From Cupriavidus necator A5-1 (GTDB taxonomy: Bacteria; Pseudomonadota; Gammaproteobacteria; Burkholderiales; Burkholderiaceae), in assembly GCF_000744095.1 (NCBI RefSeq), contig NZ_JQLI01000008.1, positions 2,914,001-2,978,000 on the forward strand: DNA of 64,000 nt. Reading direction: 5' to 3'. A program made the position numbers and the translations under genes. Below the pieces are notes generated by a model. It ran no database searches, was not told the origin of the DNA, and saw nothing but the letters and a program-made list of their open reading frames with translations. Within the stretch, counting starts at the first letter, position 1; the number at the start of each line of letters is the position of its first letter. Of the stretch, positions 34,281 through 43,235 are shown in pieces.

Positions 34281-35702
34281 TCAGGCCTTGGCTACCGCCC
34301 GAGGCGCCACCATGTTCTCTGGCCGGAGGATCTCGGCCAGGAGCTCATTGCTGACGAGCCGCTCTGACTGCACGAGCTCCACGACTGTGCGACCGGTTTC
34401 CTGAGCGAGCCTTGCGATCCGCGTGGCATTCTCATATCCGATGTACGGATTTAGCGCTGTCACAACGCCAATCGACCGCTGAACCAGCGCGGAGCACTGA
34501 TCCGGGTTCGCGGTAATGCCCTCGATGCATTCGCGGTCCAGCATACGCACCGCCCGATCGAGTAGCCGGATGGAGTCATAAAGCTTATATGCAATGAGGG
34601 GCTCCATGGCATTGAGCTGCAACTGACCCGCCTCGGCGGCCAGGGTAAGCGCGGCATCGTTGCCTGCAATCTCATAGGCCACCTGGTTCATCGCTTCCGG
34701 GATGACCGGATTGACTTTGCCGGGCATGATCGAGCTGCCAGGCTGGCGCGGTGGGAGGTTGATCTCCGCAAGACCAGCCCGGGGACCGCTCGACAGCAGA
34801 CGCAAGTCATTGCTGATTTTCGAGAGCCTCAGGGCGGTCTTCTTGATCAGGCCTGAAAGCAGTACGAAGTCGCCCATATCCGATGTCGCCGCAATGAGGT
34901 TGGCTGCGGAACGAATCGGGAAGCCGGAGAGCGTCGCAAGCTCCTCGATGGCGATCGCCTGATAGCGCGGGTCGGCGTTGATGCCGGTGCCGATCGCCGT
35001 ACCACCGAGATTAACGGCGCATAGCGCAGCGGGGATGAGCGTGCGAAGCTGCTCGAGGTCCGCGGATACGGTGTCAGCCATGGCCCGGAACTCCTGTCCA
35101 AGCGTCATCGGAACCGCATCCTGGAGCTGGGTGCGGCCCATCTTCAGGATGCCGTCGAACTGCTCCGCCTTGCTCGCCAGGGTCGCGGCGAGGTGGCTGA
35201 GGCTCTCCAATAGCGGGAGATGGGCAAGCAGCAGGCCCACGCGGATGGCGCTCGGATACGCATCATTCGTCGATTGCGACATATTGATGTCGTTGTTGGG
35301 ATGGAGGTGCCTGTAATCGCCTTTTTCTTGTCCCAGGTGTTCCAGTGCACGGTTGGCGAGCACTTCATTGACATTCATGTTCGAGGAGGTGCCAGCGCCG
35401 CCCTGGATCATGTCAACGACAAACTCGTCATGTAAGGCACCGTCGATGACTTCCGCGCACGCCTTTGCAATGGCCGCATGCTTGGCCGCATCCAGCAGGC
35501 CGATCCGGTAATTGGCATTGGCGGCCGCATGCTTCACAAGGACGAGTGCCTTGACAAATTCTGCGTACTCGCCAATACGGCGGCCGGAGAGATGAAAATT
35601 CTCCTTTGCTCGCAGCGTTTGCACGCCGTAGTACAAGGTGCTATCGAGGTGTCGGACGCCCAGGAAGTCTTTCTCCTGGCGAGTGGATTGAAGTGTGGTC
35701 AT
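34281..35702 (-). CDS. aspA: Aspartate ammonia-lyase
   Basis: The 473-residue member of the aspartase/fumarase superfamily carries the signature GSSIMPGKVNPV, plus GGAGTSSNMNVNEV, NDINMSQSTNDAYPSA and GRTQLQDAVPMTLGQEF, all typical of AspA. It would split aspartate into fumarate and ammonia. It lies 27 bp behind the M20 amidohydrolase gene, so the pair may release and then deaminate aspartate from a conjugate; that link is inference. It converges on the HcnABC-like operon B. Confidence 0.92.
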   Translation of the reverse strand: MTTLQSTRQEKDFLGVRHLDSTLYYGVQTLRAKENFHLSGRRIGEYAEFVKALVLVKHAAANANYRIGLLDAAKHAAIAKACAEVIDGALHDEFVVDMIQGGAGTSSNMNVNEVLANRALEHLGQEKGDYRHLHPNNDINMSQSTNDAYPSAIRVGLLLAHLPLLESLSHLAATLASKAEQFDGILKMGRTQLQDAVPMTLGQEFRAMADTVSADLEQLRTLIPAALCAVNLGGTAIGTGINADPRYQAIAIEELATLSGFPIRSAANLIAATSDMGDFVLLSGLIKKTALRLSKISNDLRLLSSGPRAGLAEINLPPRQPGSSIMPGKVNPVIPEAMNQVAYEIAGNDAALTLAAEAGQLQLNAMEPLIAYKLYDSIRLLDRAVRMLDRECIEGITANPDQCSALVQRSIGVVTALNPYIGYENATRIARLAQETGRTVVELVQSERLVSNELLAEILRPENMVAPRAVAKA

Positions 35703-35729
35703 GATGTGGCTGAAGTGCTGAGATTTGAA

Positions 35730-36914
35730 TTACGGCTTGGCCGCCAGCGCCCGCCGGGCGACTTCGCAGAACCAGCGCACGCCCAACGGCAGAGCATCGT
35801 CGTTGAAGTCGTAGCAAGGGTGGTGCAGCGGACGCTCGCCGTCGGGCCCCGGTTCGGCACGGCCCTGGCCCAGCCAGAGATAGGCGCCGGGCTTGCGCTG
35901 CAGCATGAAGGCGAAGTCTTCCGAGGTGAAAGCGGCACGCGCAGCGATCTGTGCCTGCAAGTCGATGGCGCGTGCCGCGTCCAGGGCAAGCGCCGCCTCG
36001 GGCGGCGTATTCACGGTGGCCGGATAGTAGCGGACGTAGTTGACTTCAACCTGCGCGCCGCTCCCCCGCGCCACGCCCTCGGCCATGGCACGCAGCGCGG
36101 TCTCGATGCGGTCCTGCGACGCGGCATCAAAACTGCGCACCGTGCCGGTGATCTGCACTTCGGCCGGCAGCACGTTGTGGCTGTGTCCGCCCTCGATGCG
36201 CGTGACCGACAGCACGGCCGATTCGCCGGGGTCGATGCGGCGCGCCACGATGGTGTGCAATTGCGACACGAGCTGGCTGGCGGCAAGGATGGCGTCGGGG
36301 GTGTGGTGCGGTTGCGCGGCATGTCCGCCGCGCCCGCGCAGCACGATGTCGAACCGGTCCGCAGCCGCCATGATGGCGCCGGGGCGCGTCTGCGCGTGGC
36401 CCAGCGGCAGATCGGGCCAGTTATGCAGCGCATTGACGCTGTCGCAGGGAAAGCGCTCGAACAGGCCGTCTTCGATCATCCGGCGCGCGCCGCCCTGCCC
36501 TTCTTCGGCCGGCTGGAAGATGAAGTGCACCGTACCGTCGACGCCGGTGCGCGCAAGCTGCCGCGCGGCGCCGACCAGCATGCTGGTGTGGCCATCGTGT
36601 CCACAGCCGTGGTGCTTGCCAGGCGTGCGGCTGGCATGGGCCGCGCGGCCAAGTTCCACCATGGGCAGCGCGTCCATATCTGCGCGCAGGCCCACGGTCC
36701 GCTTGCCCTGGCCGCCGCGCAGCGTGCCCACCACGCCGGTGCCGCCAATGCCCTCGTGCACCGTAAGGCCCAGCAGGCGCAACGACTGCGCCACGATGCC
36801 TGCCGTGCGATGCTCCTCGTAGGCCAGCTCAGGATTGGCATGCAGGTCGCGGCGCAGCGCGACCAGGTCCGGCAGCAGATCGGCCACCGGTTCGGCGATC
36901 ATGCTCCAGGTCAC
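35730..36914 (-). CDS. M20-family amidohydrolase (hippurate hydrolase / N-acyl-amino-acid hydrolase-like)
   Basis: The 394-residue metallo-hydrolase has LRRDLHANPELAYEE at the start, the metal-site motif HHGCGHDGHTSMLVG (about residues 100-115), the general base region QPAEEGQGGA and a C-terminal HHPCYDFND. Such enzymes cut amide bonds of N-acyl amino acids. I chose the GTG at 36914 because GGAGG lies 7 bases before it and it overlaps the stop of the tiny HAD remnant (GTGA), so translation is probably coupled. The ATG at 36902 has no proper spacing. Confidence 0.9.
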   Translation of the reverse strand: MTWSMIAEPVADLLPDLVALRRDLHANPELAYEEHRTAGIVAQSLRLLGLTVHEGIGGTGVVGTLRGGQGKRTVGLRADMDALPMVELGRAAHASRTPGKHHGCGHDGHTSMLVGAARQLARTGVDGTVHFIFQPAEEGQGGARRMIEDGLFERFPCDSVNALHNWPDLPLGHAQTRPGAIMAAADRFDIVLRGRGGHAAQPHHTPDAILAASQLVSQLHTIVARRIDPGESAVLSVTRIEGGHSHNVLPAEVQITGTVRSFDAASQDRIETALRAMAEGVARGSGAQVEVNYVRYYPATVNTPPEAALALDAARAIDLQAQIAARAAFTSEDFAFMLQRKPGAYLWLGQGRAEPGPDGERPLHHPCYDFNDDALPLGVRWFCEVARRALAAKP

Positions 36915-37000
36915 AGGCCGGCCTCCGCAGCATCAGCGAGCTGCGCCAGCGTGTGACAGTGATAGTCCGGAGTAGGAACTTTGAAATCCCGAAGGGCCAT
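36911..37000 (-). pseudogene. Internally deleted HAD gene, 29 codons left in frame
   Basis: The 29-residue frame starts MALRDFKV and ends PDYHCHTLAQLADAAEAGL. The first part equals the N-terminus (MALKDFKV) and the rest equals the C-terminus (PDYHFHSLAQLADAVEDNK) of the HAD protein at 8630-9331. About 200 codons between have been lost without a frameshift. AGGAG precedes the ATG. Its stop overlaps the GTG start of the M20 gene (GTGA), so it may now act as a translated leader. Confidence 0.8.
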
Positions 37001-37268
37001 GAGAACGCTCCTGAAATGTTGGATGCCAAGAAGACACAGCACAGCGGCGCAGTCATGCTGCATGGCCCAAGCTTAAGAGCAGTCGCACCGGCGATGGTAC
37101 CGATCGCAGCGCACCGCACGGCAGTGAATTCTGTTTTGCTGCAGCGTACGAGCAGATTGTTTGGCCGACTTGAAAGGACCGAGCGGTCGCGGTTCCCGCA
37201 TCCTTGGTTGAGGGTTGCTTAGCATGCGACCACCCGTGGCAGATGATTCCCTGCTAAAAAATATGTTA
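37001..37268. other. Intergenic region between the M20 operon and the TonB receptor
   Basis: No gene is seen. The leftward promoter for the remnant-M20-aspartase operon should lie in the first half, and the rightward promoter of the receptor near the Fur-box-like site at 37269. Confidence 0.4.
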
Positions 37269-37285
37269 ATGAGAATTCCTCTCAT
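37269..37285. promoter_or_regulatory. Fur-box-like palindrome before the siderophore receptor
   Basis: ATGAGA-ATTCC-TCTCAT is a perfect 6-bp inverted repeat within AT-rich DNA, 53 bp before the receptor start. It resembles the Fur consensus halves seen upstream of betaproteobacterial siderophore receptors, so repression by iron is likely. Confidence 0.6.
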
Positions 37286-37337
37286 CTACGCAGATACATT
37301 GTTGCCGCTCTTGCCTTAACGTTGTTGCCCCCCCTTC

Positions 37338-39461
37338 ATGTCAGTGTTTCCCTACCCCGCCCCGCGCCTTGCCCGCCATGCCTGTCACGCCAGCCTGATC
37401 CTGTTCCCCCTGTCCGATGCCGCGCTTGCCGAGACTCAAGAAATGGCGGCAGCGGCCAGGCTGCCCGAAGTCCGCGTCAGCGCCAGTGCTGGCGGCAACG
37501 GATACGTTGCTACCGAGGCCAGCGGCGCCACCCGGACCGAAACGCCGCTGCGTGAAGTACCGCAGTCAGTGCGCGTGGTCACATCGGAACTGATTGACGA
37601 TCTGGGCGCAACGCGGCTTGCCGACACCGTCGACTACGTGAGCGGGATTGCCCGCCTCAATGACTTTGGCGGAACCTGGGACAACTACGCCATCCGCGGC
37701 TTCAGCAGCACGGATATGGGCTACCTGGTGAACGGCCTTCCCGGATCGCGCGGATACAACCCGATGCGGGACGCCGCCACGGTTGAGCGCTTCGAATTCC
37801 TGAAGGGTCCGGCGGCGGCGCTGTACGGCAGCAGCGAACCTGGCGGCACCGTCAATATCGTCACGAAGAAACCGAAGTTCACCCGCGCCACGACGGCGGA
37901 ACTCAGTGCCGGGACGCTTGGCTTCGCACGCGCCACGGTCGACACCACCGGACCGATCAACGACAAGGTGGCATATCGCCTGAATGTCATGGCGGAGGAC
38001 AGCGCCAGCCGCAGTTCGCTGATCGACAGTCACAAATACCTCGTTGCGCCCGCGCTGGCCTGGGCGATCGATAGCCAGACGCTGCTCCAGTACGAAGGCG
38101 AATTCATGCGCGTGCGTACGCCGCTGGACCGGGGCATCGTCAATGTGAATGGAAAGATCACCCTTCCCAGGGATCGCTTCCTGCAAGAACCCAGCGATCC
38201 CAACCTTCATCTTTCCAGCAATACGCACCAGTTGACGCTGGACCGCGAACTCACCACCGGATGGCGCACCCGGCTGGGCGTGAGTTACAAGGAATCCGGT
38301 TTCGAAGGATACGCCGCTGAATTTGGCAGCATGCTGGCGGACGGCCGCACTTTAACGCGCCGCAATAGCTGGCGAACATTGCCTTCGCGCGACACATCGG
38401 CCAACGCCGAGGTCGAAGGCAGTTTCCATATGGGTGGCCTGGGGCACCGCATGCTTGTTGGCGTCGAAGCGTCGCGCCTGTGCATGGGTATGGATATCGC
38501 CTATTCGAACCTGGCGACGAATCCATACGCGATCGATATCTACGAGCCCGTGTACGGGCAAGCGAAACCGCCGGTATCGCCAAACATATCGACGCGTGAA
38601 AACCAGCGTAATGTCGGCGCCTATCTTCAGGATGAAGTTTCGCTTGGAGAGCGATGGAAGCTGCTGGCGGGCGTCCGGATCGACAACTACCATCAGTCGG
38701 TCGATAACCTCCTCACCGGGAGGTCGACCAGCCAAAGCCAGACAGCCGTTTCGCCAAGAATCGGGCTGACGTGGCTGCCGACCGCCCAGCTCTCGGCATA
38801 CGTGTCCCTTGGCAAGTCTTTCCGCCCCAACAGCGGCGTGGACGAAGCTGGCAATGCGTTCGATCCTCAGCACGGACGCGCCGTCGAGGCGGGCCTGAAG
38901 TGGCAGTCCAGCGACGCGCGACTGGGAGCGACACTTGCGGTATTCGATATCCGCAAGAACAACGTCCTGACGCGTAGCCCCACCGACCCCAACTTCAACG
39001 TCGCCGCCGGGGAAGCCACGAGCCGCGGGCTGGAGGTGGACGCATTCGGTCAGCTCGATCAGCATTGGCGCATCAGCAGCAGCTTCGCCCTCGTCAACGC
39101 CAAGGTCACCGAGGACAATGCCATTGCGCCCGGCACCCGCCTGACCAACATCCCCAAGGTCAGCGCCAGTCTGCTGGCGATTCGGGAAGATGCCATGCCT
39201 TGGGCCGGCGGGCGGTATGGCGTCGGCACGGGTATCGTCTATGTGGGATCGCGCTCGGGCAACGCCACTGATACGTACTCGCTACCCGCCTACGCCACCG
39301 TGAAGCTGATCACTTACTGGCAGATCGATCGCCGCACGCGCGTCTTCATGGACGTCCATAACGTGTTCAACAAGAACTACTATCCTGCGTCGTGGGGCAA
39401 CCTTGCGGTCATTCCGGGACTCGGCAGGCAATTTGTCGCCGGACTGCGATATCAGTTCTGA
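37338..39461 (+). CDS. TonB-dependent siderophore receptor
   Basis: The 707-residue outer-membrane receptor has a signal peptide (cleavage near ALA at about residue 31), a TonB-box-like segment (LPEVRVSA), a plug domain (REVPQSVRVVT, AIRGFSS, FLKGPAAALYGSSEPGGTVNIVTKKP) and a barrel ending GLRYQF with terminal phenylalanine. It would import a ferric siderophore using TonB energy. The class (FpvA/FhuE-like) is clear; the ligand is not. No siderophore biosynthesis genes or separate TonB genes are nearby. A Fur-like palindrome lies upstream. Confidence 0.93.
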   Translation: MSVFPYPAPRLARHACHASLILFPLSDAALAETQEMAAAARLPEVRVSASAGGNGYVATEASGATRTETPLREVPQSVRVVTSELIDDLGATRLADTVDYVSGIARLNDFGGTWDNYAIRGFSSTDMGYLVNGLPGSRGYNPMRDAATVERFEFLKGPAAALYGSSEPGGTVNIVTKKPKFTRATTAELSAGTLGFARATVDTTGPINDKVAYRLNVMAEDSASRSSLIDSHKYLVAPALAWAIDSQTLLQYEGEFMRVRTPLDRGIVNVNGKITLPRDRFLQEPSDPNLHLSSNTHQLTLDRELTTGWRTRLGVSYKESGFEGYAAEFGSMLADGRTLTRRNSWRTLPSRDTSANAEVEGSFHMGGLGHRMLVGVEASRLCMGMDIAYSNLATNPYAIDIYEPVYGQAKPPVSPNISTRENQRNVGAYLQDEVSLGERWKLLAGVRIDNYHQSVDNLLTGRSTSQSQTAVSPRIGLTWLPTAQLSAYVSLGKSFRPNSGVDEAGNAFDPQHGRAVEAGLKWQSSDARLGATLAVFDIRKNNVLTRSPTDPNFNVAAGEATSRGLEVDAFGQLDQHWRISSSFALVNAKVTEDNAIAPGTRLTNIPKVSASLLAIREDAMPWAGGRYGVGTGIVYVGSRSGNATDTYSLPAYATVKLITYWQIDRRTRVFMDVHNVFNKNYYPASWGNLAVIPGLGRQFVAGLRYQF

Positions 39462-39479
39462 TTTCGGACCGATGCCATC

Positions 39480-39795
39480 GGCAAAGGATGGGCAGCGCCA
39501 GCGCAAGCACGTCACCGTTGCCACCAAGAGCAACGGCATCGCCATCAGCATGCCATGGTGGGACGGCAGGGCGGCCGCCATGGCTGGGCAATATCCAGAC
39601 GTCAGTTGGGACAAGCAGCACATGACATCCTTTGTGCCCGCTTCGTATTGCAACCCCAGCGGTTTGACGTGGTGGTGGCTTCCAATCTGTTTGGCGATAT
39701 CCTGTCGGCCCTGCCTGCGCGTCGACAACGGAACTGGGCACGACCATCGCTGCCGAAGCGGAAAACGCTGGGCTGCGAAGCGAAACGTAACAGTT
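39480..39795 (+). pseudogene. Decayed fragment of a tartrate / isopropylmalate-type dehydrogenase
   Basis: One frame reads RKHVTVATKSNGIAISMPWW and continues to PDVSWDKQH. Then a one-base deletion near 39618 shifts the frame to DILCARFVLQPQRFDVVVASN and LFGDILS. This is the order of motifs in the beta-decarboxylating dehydrogenases TtuC/DmlA, whose N-terminal third and metal-binding tail are missing. A further shift follows near 39705, and the end reads EAENAGLRSET before a stop. It is a nonfunctional scrap between the receptor and the cyclase gene. Confidence 0.7.
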
Positions 39796-39839
39796 GCGTT
39801 TCAGTGGCCCCGGCGGCCACGCCTCCGAGTCCTTCGGCG

Positions 39840-42800
39840 TCAGGACAAAATCTCTTGCAGTTCTTTCGCCTGACGCCAATCCACGGTATCAAATCCCTCC
39901 GTGAAGAGGCCTTGTATCTCGGCGAGCATCTGTCGCGCCGCAATGTTCCCGCCCTGGCTGTGCCACAGCCGGGCCAGGCTCACCGCGCAGCGCAACTCGA
40001 TTGACCTGGCCCCTTCGTCCCGGGCGAGGGCGATCGCTTTCCGAAAACATGCTTCCGCTTCCTTCTCCTCCGCCGTCATCTGCAGCAGCAGTTCTCCCTT
40101 AAGCCGAATCAATATCGGTTCATCAAACCGCTCGCCTGTGCTGCTTGCCAGTGTCAGCGCCTCACTCAGCACGCGCATTGCCGCGTCGCCTTGTCCGGCC
40201 TTTCCATAAGCATCGGCTAGCAGTCCCAGAAGAGAGGGCCGCCCCAGTACCGCTCCGGTGGCTTCGAGGTCGCTGAAGCCTTGCTGCATTGTGGCGATAC
40301 CGTCCTCATGAGAACCGTGTCCCGCGAGCGCCCAGCCGCGAAGGATCGTTCCCCACGCCAGATAGAGCTGGAACCCATGGTCCTTGGACAGTGCGATCGC
40401 TGCGTCTGCACACTCCAGTGCCCGTTGCACGTCGCACCGGCGCTGATGCAACTCGGCTGCGAAAATCAGGCTCAGCGCCAGGCCGAACGGATCAGAAGCC
40501 TTTCTGGCCAACTCCATTGCCTCCTCACTTCGGATGCAGGCCTGGTCCGCCAGGCCCAGATACCAGAGAATCCAGCTCAAGGTGCTGCGCATATGAACGG
40601 CGGGGTTTCGCGCATAACGCAGCAGATGACCGTATGACTGGCGATCGGGGCGGTGCAGTGTCAGCGCCTCTTCCATGTGGGTACGGGCCATGCTTATCTT
40701 CCCCTGGCGGAACAGCGTGACTCCCAGAACGCGGTGCGCCTCCGCGAGCTGTTCCGGTTCCTGTGTGTCCTGCGCGAGACCGTGCAGCCGCTCTGCCAGA
40801 GCCTGTGCCGTTTGGAGCTGTCCCCGCAACAGGTAAAAAGACCACATCCCCAACTGTGCGGAGAACACCTGTGGTGTTTCCCCGCCCTGTTCGCACAAGG
40901 CTAATGCACGTGTGTAGATCGTCTGCACCTCCGGCGCTCCGTGACCTCGAGCAGTGATGCAGGCAATGCCAAGGCTCAGCAGCAGGCTGAGTTCCTGGCG
41001 TGCGCGTTCGGGAGTGTCAGGCAACGACTTGAGGAACTCGAGAGCTGCGCTGAGATGACGGATCGCTTCGAGATGAGCCGACTGCTGCAAGGCCTGCTGG
41101 CCCGCCAGGTGCAGATATTCGATCGCCTTCCGGGTATTGCCGCTCTTGCTGTAATGGTGAGCCAACTCGCTACAGTAGTCCCTCAGCCGGCCTGGAAACA
41201 GTATCTCAATGGCCCGGGCCGTGCGTTCATGCAGCACACTGCGCCGGTCAGTCAGCAGCGAATTCGCGGCTACCTCCTGGGTAAGCGCGTGCTTGAACGC
41301 GTACTCCACTTCGGGGAATGCGGGACGCTCATAGATGAAATCGCCGGCCTGCAGGTCGCCCAGAAGCGAGCGCAGTTCATCATCCGGCAGTGCGGTGACA
41401 TGTTGGATCAGACTTAAGGGAAACTCTTTGCCGATGATCGCGAGCGTCTGCAGCAACTCCTTCAGCGCGACAGCAAGCCGGTCGATGCGCGCTGCAAGCA
41501 CCCCCTGCACGGTGGTCGGAATATGAAGTGAAACAAGGCCCTTCTCGACATGGAAGCTGCCCGGCTGGCCAAGCAAGACGTCTTCTTCGGTCAGCGTCGT
41601 GACGACTTCTTCCATAAAAAATGGGTTGCCCTCTGTCTTCGCCAGGATTTGCAGTTTCAGCGGCTCGAGCGAGGGATGCTCACCCAGCAGTGCCGTGAGG
41701 AGGCCCCGTGCCTCCCCTTGCCCCAGTGGTTCCAGATGCAATTGGGTGTAATAGGGCTTCCGGCCCCAGTCATGGGCGTATTCGGGACGGTAGTTGACAA
41801 GCAGAAGCATCCTCGCGCCCGACACATGTTCGATAAGGAGTTTGAGAAAGGTCTCCGTCTCACTGTCCAGCCATTGCAAGTCATCGAACAGCACTATCAG
41901 CGGCTGATTCTGGCTCTCGCGCACCAGCAGCCTGGCAATGGCTTCGAACGTGCGCTGGCGCCGAAGGAAGGCGTCCATCGTGGGCAATGCCGAGCCCGGC
42001 TCGCTGATACCCAGCAGATAGAGCAGATAAGGAAGCTGGTCCTCCAGCGTACGATCCAGAGTGAGCAGCCTGCCGGTGACCTTCTCGCAATTCAGCCGTT
42101 CGTCATCCTGCGCGGTGATCTGAAAGTAGTTTCTCAACAGATCGATCAACGGCAGATAGGGAAACGCCTTGCCATGCGAAACCGAGAAGGTTTCGAGCAC
42201 CTTGCATCCCTGCTGCGAGCGTGCCTTGAACTCGTGAAACAAGCGCGACTTGCCAACGCCCGCCTCGCCTACCACGCCGATGATCCGCCCATGCCCAGCC
42301 TTGGCCGACTCCAGCGCCTCGTGCAGGCACTCCAGTTCGGACTGCCGGCCGACAAACCGCGCCAGCCCGCGATGCGCCGCTACTTGCAAGCGTGTGCGCA
42401 ACACGCCGGGGCCAAGCACCTCATACACCGAAAGCGGATCCCGGAGGCCCTTTACGCGCGTAATCCCCAAGGCTCTGAACTCGAAGTACCCCTCGGTGAG
42501 CTTGTGGGTCGATTCGCTGACGAGGATCGACGACGGTGTCGCGAGGCCTTCCATCCGGGAGGCGATATGGATTGTGTGCCCCACCGGATCGTAGTCCGTG
42601 CGCAGGTCATCCTTGCGGATCGAGCGCACCACGACTTCGCCGGTATGCACGCCAACCCGGACCTGCAGCGGGATACCCATCTCCAGGCGGACCCGGTCAC
42701 CATGGCGGCGCATCGCTTCCTGCATGCGCAGCGCGGCGTACAACGCCCTCAGAGCGTGATCCTCGTGCGCAATCGGCGCGCCGAACAGCGCCAGGATGCC

Positions 42801-43235
42801 ATCTCCCAGGCATTTGGCGACGTAGCCCTCATAGTGGTGAACGGCCTCCATCATCAGCGCCACCACGGGGTCGATCAGCCCGCGCGCCTCTTCCGGGTCG
42901 AGGTCCTGGATCAGGGCCGTCGAGCCGGCCATGTCCGCAAACAGCGCGGTTATGGTCTTGCGTTCGCCGGCAGCCTGCCCCCTGGCCTCCATTGCCGCAT
43001 GCTCGGCAAGAATGCGCTCGGCGAGACGGGAGGGCGTGTAGTGAACCGGTGCAGGAACGGCGGGCGTTGCGGCTGCGGCCGGCCTCGTAAGCAGTACGCC
43101 GCACGCGCCGCAGAATTTTGCGGTCGGACCTGACTCATAGCCGCATTGCGCGCAGATCTGCACAAGGCGTTCCCCACACTCCTCGCAGAATTTTCCTCCC
43201 GCAGGGTTGTCGAACCCGCACTTTGTGCAGCGCAT
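39840..43235 (-). CDS. Zinc-ribbon / class III nucleotide cyclase / AAA-type ATPase / TPR-like multidomain protein
   Basis: The 1131-residue protein begins with two zinc ribbons (Cys3, 6, 17, 20 and Cys28, 31, 42, 45). A class III adenylate/guanylate cyclase domain follows (about 85-270: LFADMAGSTALI, KCLGDGILALFGAP, VRVGVHTGEVVV). Next is a STAND/AAA-type ATPase (GEAGVGKSR Walker A near 320, LIVLFDDLQWLD Walker B). The C-terminal half is a helical TPR-like repeat region. The metal-binding aspartates of the cyclase seem present. It may sense a signal through the repeats and make cAMP or cGMP, but output and partner are unknown. AGAGGGTGAT precedes the ATG. Confidence 0.9.
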   Translation of the reverse strand: MRCTKCGFDNPAGGKFCEECGERLVQICAQCGYESGPTAKFCGACGVLLTRPAAAATPAVPAPVHYTPSRLAERILAEHAAMEARGQAAGERKTITALFADMAGSTALIQDLDPEEARGLIDPVVALMMEAVHHYEGYVAKCLGDGILALFGAPIAHEDHALRALYAALRMQEAMRRHGDRVRLEMGIPLQVRVGVHTGEVVVRSIRKDDLRTDYDPVGHTIHIASRMEGLATPSSILVSESTHKLTEGYFEFRALGITRVKGLRDPLSVYEVLGPGVLRTRLQVAAHRGLARFVGRQSELECLHEALESAKAGHGRIIGVVGEAGVGKSRLFHEFKARSQQGCKVLETFSVSHGKAFPYLPLIDLLRNYFQITAQDDERLNCEKVTGRLLTLDRTLEDQLPYLLYLLGISEPGSALPTMDAFLRRQRTFEAIARLLVRESQNQPLIVLFDDLQWLDSETETFLKLLIEHVSGARMLLLVNYRPEYAHDWGRKPYYTQLHLEPLGQGEARGLLTALLGEHPSLEPLKLQILAKTEGNPFFMEEVVTTLTEEDVLLGQPGSFHVEKGLVSLHIPTTVQGVLAARIDRLAVALKELLQTLAIIGKEFPLSLIQHVTALPDDELRSLLGDLQAGDFIYERPAFPEVEYAFKHALTQEVAANSLLTDRRSVLHERTARAIEILFPGRLRDYCSELAHHYSKSGNTRKAIEYLHLAGQQALQQSAHLEAIRHLSAALEFLKSLPDTPERARQELSLLLSLGIACITARGHGAPEVQTIYTRALALCEQGGETPQVFSAQLGMWSFYLLRGQLQTAQALAERLHGLAQDTQEPEQLAEAHRVLGVTLFRQGKISMARTHMEEALTLHRPDRQSYGHLLRYARNPAVHMRSTLSWILWYLGLADQACIRSEEAMELARKASDPFGLALSLIFAAELHQRRCDVQRALECADAAIALSKDHGFQLYLAWGTILRGWALAGHGSHEDGIATMQQGFSDLEATGAVLGRPSLLGLLADAYGKAGQGDAAMRVLSEALTLASSTGERFDEPILIRLKGELLLQMTAEEKEAEACFRKAIALARDEGARSIELRCAVSLARLWHSQGGNIAARQMLAEIQGLFTEGFDTVDWRQAKELQEILS

